From Planctomycetia bacterium (GTDB lineage: Bacteria; Planctomycetota; PLA2; JAEUHO01), in NCBI GenBank assembly GCA_030618975.1, contig JAUXCH010000073.1, positions 1-11,583 on the forward strand: a DNA stretch of 11,583 nucleotides, written 5' to 3'. The position numbers and the translations under genes were made by a program. Position 1 is the stretch's first letter, and each line of letters starts with the position of its first letter. Under the pieces are notes generated by a model. That model saw nothing but the letters and a program-made list of their open reading frames with translations. It did no database searches and had not been told where the DNA came from. Below, piece by piece: positions 6,179 through 11,583 of the stretch.

Positions 6179-7579
6179 GTGAGAGACACCTTCCGCCTGA
6201 AAGGCGCGTCGTGCCTGTTGGCGCTGTCCCTCTTGTTCGTTTCCAGCAGTACGTCGAGCGCAACGGCCCAGGACAAGCTGACGCCGGACGAAGCGAGAGC
6301 GATCGCCAAGGAGGCCTACATCTTCACCTATCCGCTGGTGATGATGTACCGCACGATGTACCGGCAGGCGATCGACCCGCAGTCGAAGTCCTACAGCGGT
6401 GGCTTCGGCAAGTGGCTGCACCTGGGTACGTCCTCGCCACAGGACACGGACATCGTTTCGCCGAACAACGACACGCCCTACTCGTACGCATGGGTCGATC
6501 TGCGTGCCGAGCCGTGGGTGGTGACCCTGCCGAAGATCGAGAAGAGCCGCTTCTACACCAGCCAGTGGGACGATCTCTGGGGGTTCGTGCTCGACAATCC
6601 CGGATCGGTCGAAGACGGCAACGGTGGCGTGAGCGTGCTCCTGGCGTCACCGAGGTGGAAGGGGGACCTGCCGAAGGGTGTCGAGCGCGTCGTACAGGGC
6701 GACTCCGAGTTCCTCGGCTCGCTGACTCGCACGCAGTTGATCGAAGACAAGGACCTTCCCAACGTCGAGCGGATCCAGCGGGAGTACAAGCTGCAGCCGC
6801 TCAGCGCGTTCCTCGGCCAGGCGGCGCCCGAGGCTGCCCCCGTGATCCAGTGGATGCCCTGGCAGGAGGGCGTCGAGAAGACCGACGAGTTCTGGGCCTA
6901 CGTCAACTTCATGCTGTCTTTCACGACGCCCAACCCGCAGGACAAACCGGTTCAAGACCGGATGGCCAGGATCGGGCTGGCTGCAGGCAAGCCCTGGAGT
7001 GCCGGGTCGCTTCCCCCGCAGGTGGAGGCCGCGATCGCCGCCGGGATGAAGGACGCCCTGGCCGAGTTGAAGAAGGCCTCCGCGAAGATCTCGGATCCGA
7101 GCCTGTTCTTTCGTTCGCGCAAGGACCTGAAGAAGGACTACTTCAACCGCGCGCTGGGCGTCATGGTGGGCATCTTCGGCAACGTGAAGCGAGTGTCCGT
7201 GTACTTCGCGGTTTCCAATGACGATCGGGGAGAGTTGCTGGACGGCGGCAAGCACGACTATGAGGTGACCTTTGCAGCGGATGAGATACCGCCCGCGAAG
7301 AACTTCTGGTCCTGGACGATGTACAAGCTGCCCCAACGCTGGCTGGTCGCGAATCCGATCGAGCGCTATTCGATCGGCAGCGCCACGCCCGGCTTGAAGA
7401 AGAACGCAGATGGGGGAATCACCATCTACTTCCAGGCCAGGTCTCCCGGCCAGGACAAGGAGAGCAACTGGCTACCGGCGCCCGACGGCCCGTTCTGGCC
7501 AATTCTCCGCACCTACGGGCCCGGCCAGCCCATCTTGGACGGAAGCTGGAAGCTGCCGCCCGTGAAGCGGCACGAGTAG
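6179..7579 (+). CDS. Exported DUF1254/DUF1214 domain protein, 466 aa (first paralogue)
   Basis: Function not established for this family. Seen: a signal peptide of ~30 residues (basic start, hydrophobic LLALSLLFVSS core, cleavage probably near ATAQ-DKL), so the protein is exported to the periplasm or beyond. The DUF1254 part covers roughly residues 40-190 (EAYIFTYPLVMMYRTMYRQ early, then DIVSPNNDTPYSYAWVDL, then RFYTSQWDDLW). A variable middle follows, then DUF1214 at ~345-460 with FWSWTMYKLPQRWLV, ERYSIGSATPG and NWLPAPDGPFWPILRTYGP. Length is normal for the two-domain family. The GTG start at 6179 has GAGAGGG about 8 nt upstream and gives the signal peptide directly. It precedes the CoA-transferase gene by ~105 nt and may be co-transcribed. 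A second paralogue lies ~1.8 kb downstream with the same domain order. Family assignment firm; biochemical role unknown. Confidence 0.9.
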   Translation: MRDTFRLKGASCLLALSLLFVSSSTSSATAQDKLTPDEARAIAKEAYIFTYPLVMMYRTMYRQAIDPQSKSYSGGFGKWLHLGTSSPQDTDIVSPNNDTPYSYAWVDLRAEPWVVTLPKIEKSRFYTSQWDDLWGFVLDNPGSVEDGNGGVSVLLASPRWKGDLPKGVERVVQGDSEFLGSLTRTQLIEDKDLPNVERIQREYKLQPLSAFLGQAAPEAAPVIQWMPWQEGVEKTDEFWAYVNFMLSFTTPNPQDKPVQDRMARIGLAAGKPWSAGSLPPQVEAAIAAGMKDALAELKKASAKISDPSLFFRSRKDLKKDYFNRALGVMVGIFGNVKRVSVYFAVSNDDRGELLDGGKHDYEVTFAADEIPPAKNFWSWTMYKLPQRWLVANPIERYSIGSATPGLKKNADGGITIYFQARSPGQDKESNWLPAPDGPFWPILRTYGPGQPILDGSWKLPPVKRHE

Positions 7580-7684
7580 CATGCGATCGACCAGGGCAAG
7601 GCCCGTGCGCCGCGAGACCCTGGACCCTGTGACTTGAAACGTTTTGACGTAGAGCCTCGCGACTTGGAGCATGGAGCCAATCTC

Positions 7685-9145
7685 ATGATCATGGATCAGG
7701 TAGTCAACAACCACGATGACCTGCGGAAGGTCACCGACAACATCCTGCGCGACGCGGGCCTCACCATCGGGGACAGCGGCGGGAAGGTCACGTTCGCCGG
7801 AGCCGAGCCCGTCCGCAAGACGGTCATGAAGGCCGGCGCGGCGCCCGCCATCATCCTGGCCGCCAACGCGGTGGCCGAGGCCGCGATCTGGAAGGAGCGC
7901 ACCGGCGAGGGCCAGGACATCCACGTGGATCTACGGAAGGCCTGGATCGAGCAGAGCCCGTGGCAACTCGACGCGATGCCCTACACGGTCGTCAACGGCG
8001 CTCACAAGATGTTCAACTTTGGCGTCTACGTCGTCACGAACCCGATGTGTCCGACCCGGGACGGGCGATGGATGATCATGTGCCCGCTGTACCCGTCCCA
8101 GGAGAGGAAGATCCTGAGGCTGCTGAACTGCGGGCCCGATGAGTCGCAGCTCCGCGCGGCCATCATCAAGCGTGATGCGTCGGAGATGGAGGCGGCCGCG
8201 GAAGCTCTGCAGGTGCCGTTCCAGATGGTCCGTACCCGGGAGGAGTGGGATGCCTCGGAGCAGGGCCAGATCCATGCACAGACGCCGCTGATCTCGATCG
8301 AGAAGATCGGAGAGAGCGATCCGATCCCGCTGCCGCAGGGCGAGCGCGTGCTCTCGGGTCTGCGTGTCCTGTCGATGGTGCACGCCGTGGCCGGACCCTG
8401 CTGTCCGCGCACGCTGGCGGGCCAGGGGGCAGACTGCCTGAACCTCAACATGCCGGATTGGGTGGAATACGGAAACTTCTTCTACCAGGCGGATGTCGGG
8501 CTGCGGCAGGCGTACCTCGATGCACGCAAGCCCGGGAACCGCAAGCAGGTATACGCATTGATCGAGAACGCCGACGTCTTCGTCGACAACCTGCGGCCCG
8601 GCGTCGCAGACACCGAGGGCTATTCGGCGGGGGCTCTTGCCGAGCGCAAGCCCGGCATCATCGCCGTCAGCGTGAAGTTGAACACCCACACGGGTCCCTG
8701 GTCGCATTGGCCTGGCTTCGACATCAACGCGGGCGGGATCACGGGCCTCGCCACGGCCGAGGGGACTCCGGATCAACCGCTGCCGCCGCAACAGGTCGAG
8801 GTGATCTGCGACATCATGACCGGGTACCTCGGCGCGATCGGAGTCAAGGCAGCACTGCTGCGTCGGGCCAAGGAAGGCGGCAGCTACAGCGTGAGAGTTT
8901 CGCTGTCTCAGTGCTGCAGCTACATCATGAGCCTCGGGCTCAACGACAAGGCGATGATCGATGATCTGGAGAACCTCGGTGAGGAGCACCAGATCGTGAA
9001 GCCCAACATGATCACGGGCATGACCGCTTACGGAGAGTTCACCAAGGCCGGCTCGCAGGTCGAGATGTCGAAGACACCGCAGTCCTGGGACGACCCGTTG
9101 CTGCACGTGCCCGGGTCCTGCAAGCCGGAGTGGCTCGCGACCTAG
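7685..9145 (+). CDS. Divergent family III CoA-transferase (CaiB/BaiF-type), 486 aa
   Basis: Family III enzymes move CoA between carboxylic acids through an Asp-bound acyl intermediate in the cytoplasm. Seen: a first part (~30-90) that looks like the end of a CaiB lobe (LAANAVAEAAIWKERTGEGQ then DIHVDLRKA), a linking part with CPTRDGRWMIMCPLYPS, and from ~220 a fuller lobe (LSGLRVLSMVHAVAGPCCPR, then ENADVFVDNLRPGVA, then GPWSHWPGFDINAGGITGL). Asp376 in VICDIMTGYLGAIG matches the catalytic Asp region as I align it by eye. The RVLDLT motif is changed to RVLSMV and the GAD..VE region to GADCLNLN, so it is divergent. I chose the ATG at 7685 because GGAG stands 8 nt upstream; a TTG at 7634 in the same frame lacks a good site and would add 17 residues. 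Flanked by two DUF1254/DUF1214 genes; donor and acceptor acids unknown. Confidence 0.8.
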   Translation: MIMDQVVNNHDDLRKVTDNILRDAGLTIGDSGGKVTFAGAEPVRKTVMKAGAAPAIILAANAVAEAAIWKERTGEGQDIHVDLRKAWIEQSPWQLDAMPYTVVNGAHKMFNFGVYVVTNPMCPTRDGRWMIMCPLYPSQERKILRLLNCGPDESQLRAAIIKRDASEMEAAAEALQVPFQMVRTREEWDASEQGQIHAQTPLISIEKIGESDPIPLPQGERVLSGLRVLSMVHAVAGPCCPRTLAGQGADCLNLNMPDWVEYGNFFYQADVGLRQAYLDARKPGNRKQVYALIENADVFVDNLRPGVADTEGYSAGALAERKPGIIAVSVKLNTHTGPWSHWPGFDINAGGITGLATAEGTPDQPLPPQQVEVICDIMTGYLGAIGVKAALLRRAKEGGSYSVRVSLSQCCSYIMSLGLNDKAMIDDLENLGEEHQIVKPNMITGMTAYGEFTKAGSQVEMSKTPQSWDDPLLHVPGSCKPEWLAT

Positions 9146-9176
9146 GTGCCCGACCCCTGGTCTCCATGCCGGACGA

Positions 9177-9204
9177 GACCGGGGCGCCTTGGGGCGCCCC
9201 GGTC
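9177..9204 (+). terminator. Strong GC hairpin after the CoA-transferase gene, probable terminator or 3' stem
   Basis: A perfect 12-bp inverted repeat (GACCGGGGCGCC / GGCGCCCCGGTC) with a TTGG loop lies 32 nt after the stop codon. No T-run follows, so it is not a textbook intrinsic terminator. It may instead stop transcription in a GC-rich host, need a protein factor, or protect the 3' end. Confidence 0.6.
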
Positions 9205-9390
9205 CGCATGCCGATACTGCGTGGACGGACGTTCGACCTCTGCGTTTCGTGTGGGCGGTGGGCGCACGCCCCCCCGAGACCGGAGTCGCGGCACCCGCGC
9301 CGGAGTGTCTGACGCGCACTTGTCTCTCCGTGTCCGTGAGCCGACGCACGCAACGCTCGACGTTGGCTTGGTACTCTCGTAAGGCGCCTC

Positions 9391-9397
9391 GAGGAGG
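9391..9397 (+). promoter_or_regulatory. Ribosome binding site GAGGAGG of the second DUF1254 gene
   Basis: Strong Shine-Dalgarno match. Three in-frame ATGs follow at 9400, 9406 and 9409. The spacing is 2, 8 and 11 nt, so the second (9406) is the best-placed start. Confidence 0.75.
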
Positions 9398-9405
9398 ACA
9401 TGATC

Positions 9406-10848
9406 ATGATGACGAGCTCGCGATGGTACGCGCGAGGAGTGCTCTCTGTTGCCGTCCTGGTGCTGGTGTCCGCCGCCTCACCATCGGTGCGGGGCGAGGA
9501 GAACACCTCGACACCGGAAGACGCCCAGGCGAAGCAGGCGTACGCCCTCGGTGTGCAGGCCTACCTCTGGGGCTACCCGATGGTCGTGATGCAGAAGAGC
9601 TGCGACGCGATGACCAAGGGCGGCGACGTGCCGGTCACTCCGGAGCAGTTCAAGAAGTCCGGCCTGCTCTTCGCGCCCGTGAATCAGGTGGCCAACGCCT
9701 GGGGAATGCTCGGCCCGAGCTTTTCTGCCGTGCAGTCGGGCAACAGCGACACCCAGTACTCGGTGACGTGGTTCGACCTCTCGGCGGAGCCGTACGTTCT
9801 TCATCTGCCGGACGCCGCGGGCCGCTACTACACGTTCCAGTTCATCGATGCCTGGACGAACAACTTCCACTACGCGAGTACGCGGACGATGGGTTCGCAA
9901 GAGCAGAGCTACGCTCTCGTGGCCCCGGGGTGGAAGGGCATGCTGCCAAGGAACCTGATGCGGGTTGACTGCCCGACTCCAACCGGATTCGTCATTGGAC
10001 GCTGGTTCGTCGAGTCCGAGTCGGATGTCGCGACGGTCAATGCGCTTCAGAGGCAGGTGACGATGACACCACTCAGTGGCTACGGAACGCCGTACGCCGC
10101 TCCCAAGGTGCCGGTGGTCCCGGCCAGGAAGTACAGCGGCAATCTGGCGTTCCTCCAGCAACTGGGCGACACGCTCGTGGTCAACGGCGCTCCGGCGGCG
10201 GATGCCGGATTGCTCGGGTTGCTGGGGAACATTGGCTTGACGATCGATCATGGCTTCGACGCGTCTGCCCTTGGCGACGCCGAGAAGAAGGCGTTGGCTC
10301 GAGCGCTCGAGGATGGGGAGAGCATGCTGGCCGCCAAGGCCGCGAGCATGGGCAAGGAAGTGAATGGCTGGCAGCTCTCGCCGGTGCTGGACGAGTACTT
10401 CGGTGATGACTACCTGTTCCGCGCGGCCATCGGCTACCAGGCGATGTTCGTCAATACGCCCATCGAGGCCTACTACCCGGGCGTGTTCAAGGACGTGCAG
10501 GGTAGGACGCTGGATGGCTCCGACGGGAAGTACACCATCACGTTCCCGAAGGGGAAGACGCCGCCGGTCGGCGCCTTCTGGTCCGTGACCATGTACGACG
10601 CGAAGAAGCGGCTCATGGTCGAGAACTCGATCCACCGCTACAAGCTCGGCAGCGCCGACAAGCTGGAGGTCGACGCGGACGGCTCCGTGAAGATCTACAT
10701 CCAGGCGGACTCGCCCGGCAAGGACAAGGAAGCGAACTGGTTGCCTGCGCCAAGTGAGCCCTTCTACATGCTGCTCCGCTTGTACCTGCCCAAGATCGAA
10801 GTCCTGAACGGTCAGTACGAGATCCCGGGAGTCGAGCGATCCAAGTGA
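9406..10848 (+). CDS. Exported DUF1254/DUF1214 domain protein, 480 aa (second paralogue)
   Basis: Same two-domain family as the gene at 6179, function unknown. Seen: a signal peptide of ~30 residues (SSRWYARG, then a VLSVAVLVLVSAA core, cleavage likely near VRG-EEN). DUF1254 covers roughly residues 45-200 (YLWGYPMVVMQKSCDAM, then SGNSDTQYSVTWFDLSAEPY, then YYTFQFIDAWTNNFHYAS). DUF1214 covers ~350-475 (FWSVTMYDAKKRLMVENS, RYKLGSAD, then KEANWLPAPSEPFYMLLRLY). The tail NWLPAPxxPFxxxLRxY is shared with the first paralogue, while the middle of the two proteins differs clearly, so they are old paralogues rather than a recent duplication. Start chosen at the ATG with the best spacing to GAGGAGG; 9400 is an alternative adding two residues. 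It lies after the hairpin at 9177-9204 and 260 nt beyond the CoA-transferase stop, so it probably has its own promoter, though none was recognised. Confidence 0.9.
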   Translation: MMTSSRWYARGVLSVAVLVLVSAASPSVRGEENTSTPEDAQAKQAYALGVQAYLWGYPMVVMQKSCDAMTKGGDVPVTPEQFKKSGLLFAPVNQVANAWGMLGPSFSAVQSGNSDTQYSVTWFDLSAEPYVLHLPDAAGRYYTFQFIDAWTNNFHYASTRTMGSQEQSYALVAPGWKGMLPRNLMRVDCPTPTGFVIGRWFVESESDVATVNALQRQVTMTPLSGYGTPYAAPKVPVVPARKYSGNLAFLQQLGDTLVVNGAPAADAGLLGLLGNIGLTIDHGFDASALGDAEKKALARALEDGESMLAAKAASMGKEVNGWQLSPVLDEYFGDDYLFRAAIGYQAMFVNTPIEAYYPGVFKDVQGRTLDGSDGKYTITFPKGKTPPVGAFWSVTMYDAKKRLMVENSIHRYKLGSADKLEVDADGSVKIYIQADSPGKDKEANWLPAPSEPFYMLLRLYLPKIEVLNGQYEIPGVERSK

Positions 10849-10984
10849 GCTCCGGTCCGCGGCACTCGGCCCGACGCTCTCGTGTCCTCCGATCGGGAAG
10901 GAACGTTCGGACCCCGCGGCGCGGGTCGGGCAGTGCGCCGTCTCCGCATCTGGCTCCCGCTCCGGGCGCAGGTACGCTCTGGGC

Positions 10985-11583
10985 GTGCAGATCCCCGACC
11001 AGATCGGCTCCTATCGCATCGGCCGGACCCTCGGTTCGGGCGGCATGGGGACCGTCTACGAAGCCCAGCAGGAGCATCCCAGCCGCACGGTCGCCCTGAA
11101 GGTGATGCGCGCGGAGCTCGGGACCGGCGAGGTCGCGCGCCGTTTCGAGTACGAGATCGACGTGCTCGCGCGTCTGCGCCACCCTGGGATCGCAGTGATC
11201 TACGAGGCGGGCACCTATCCGCACGAAGGCCAGAACATCCCGTGGTTCGCCATGGAGTATGTGGCCGGGGCGCGCAGCCTCACGGAGTACGCCACACAGG
11301 AGCGACTCGACTCCCTTGCCCGGTTGGAGCTGTTCGAGCAGGTGTGTGAGGCCGTCCATCACGGTCATCAGCGCGGCATCATCCACCGTGATCTGAAGCC
11401 TGAGAACATCCTCGTGGACGCCAAGGGCACCGTGAAGATCATCGACTTCGGTGTCGCCCGCGCAACGGAGGCGGATCTGCCTGCCCGCACCCGGCTGACG
11501 ACGCAGGGTCAACTCCTGGGCACCATGCCGTACATGTCGCCGGAGCAGATCGAGCTGGACCCGCGTGACCTCGACATACGGAC
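10985..11583 (+). CDS. Hanks-type Ser/Thr protein kinase, N-terminal 199 residues (cut by right edge)
   Basis: Bacterial eukaryote-like protein kinase of the PknB group that phosphorylates Ser/Thr using ATP. The kinase domain starts at about residue 10. Motifs seen: glycine loop LGSGGMGTVYEA (residues 16-27), ATP-binding Lys39 in VALKV, helix-C Glu57 in RFEYEIDVL, the catalytic loop IIHRDLKPENIL with Asp136, Lys138 and Asn141, the Mg-binding Asp154 in IIDFGVARA, and the activation-segment end MPYMSPEQ with Glu187. All key catalytic residues seen so far are present, so it should be active. Start: the GTG at 10985 gives VQIPDQIGSYRIGRTLG, the natural domain start; upstream in-frame codons are open but Arg/Ser-rich. 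No strong ribosome binding site is seen, so the start is moderately sure. In this group a transmembrane helix and repeat domains often follow, but that part is outside the window. 136 nt after the second DUF1254 gene, probably a separate unit. Confidence 0.93.
   Translation, partial: MQIPDQIGSYRIGRTLGSGGMGTVYEAQQEHPSRTVALKVMRAELGTGEVARRFEYEIDVLARLRHPGIAVIYEAGTYPHEGQNIPWFAMEYVAGARSLTEYATQERLDSLARLELFEQVCEAVHHGHQRGIIHRDLKPENILVDAKGTVKIIDFGVARATEADLPARTRLTTQGQLLGTMPYMSPEQIELDPRDLDIR

Noticed and set aside
5548..6309. Minus-strand open frame (253 codons) across the decayed region
   Set aside because: It runs antisense through the acyl-CoA ligase fragment and the signal-peptide region of the DUF1254 gene; no family resemblance. 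A short hydrophobic stretch (AIPVLSVLAVGITGG) is probably chance.
7591..7623. Inverted repeat CCAGGG...CCCTGG between the first DUF1254 gene and the CoA-transferase as a terminator
   Set aside because: Only 6 bp of stem with a loop of about 20 nt and no T-run; expected by chance at this GC content.
7931..9349. Long minus-strand open frame (472 codons) opposite the CoA-transferase
   Set aside because: Composition is Arg/His-rich without motifs, while the plus strand carries clear CoA-transferase motifs.
9478..10635. Minus-strand open frame (385 codons) opposite the second DUF1254 gene
   Set aside because: Shadow of a well-supported exported DUF1254/DUF1214 protein; no start signal and no recognisable domain.
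10909..10930. GC-rich imperfect hairpin before the kinase gene
   Set aside because: The stem has a bulge and arises in a run of C and G; no T-run, so not reported as a terminator.

Overview
The window is GC-rich, gene-dense bacterial DNA. The best pointer to its source is the gene cut by the right edge: a Hanks-type Ser/Thr kinase whose domain begins almost at residue 1, with local phrasing (EYEIDVLARLRHPGI, IYEAG, the DPRDLD stretch after the SPEQ motif) that I associate with Planctomycetota. An outer-membrane porin with a C-terminal Phe shows a Gram-negative-type envelope. The phylum is an inference; the window holds no rRNA or tRNA.

Left part (1-5102, everything on the minus strand). At the left edge lies the C-terminal catalytic part of a DDE transposase/integrase (D-x35-E visible). 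Then, read right to left: a frameshifted unidentified remnant (about 4590-4857), a secreted OprB-like porin (4563-3091), a second frameshifted remnant (about 2989-2780), a cupin protein (2549-2181), a small uncertain ORF (2124-1837) and an APC-superfamily permease (1831-623). Cupin, small ORF and permease are closely spaced and look like one operon. Porin plus inner-membrane permease suggests uptake of a small solute, but no substrate can be read from the sequence.

Middle part (5100-6178). This is a gene graveyard. The last ~35 codons of an enoyl-CoA hydratase lie on the minus strand, and the last ~88 codons of an acyl-CoA ligase lie on the plus strand. They diverge, and both have lost their 5' ends into the same ~340-bp gap. 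A 3 x 16-bp tandem repeat follows. I see no intact gene here.

Right part (6179-11583, plus strand). Two exported DUF1254/DUF1214 proteins (466 and about 480 residues) flank a divergent family III (CaiB/BaiF-type) CoA-transferase. A perfect 12-bp GC hairpin follows the CoA-transferase, and the kinase begins after the second DUF protein. The CoA-transferase and the two acyl-CoA gene fragments suggest that this locus once held a larger acyl-CoA (catabolic) gene set. The DUF1254 proteins have no firmly established function, so their link to CoA chemistry rests on context alone.

No CRISPR array, tRNA, rRNA, complete insertion sequence or recognisable riboswitch was seen.
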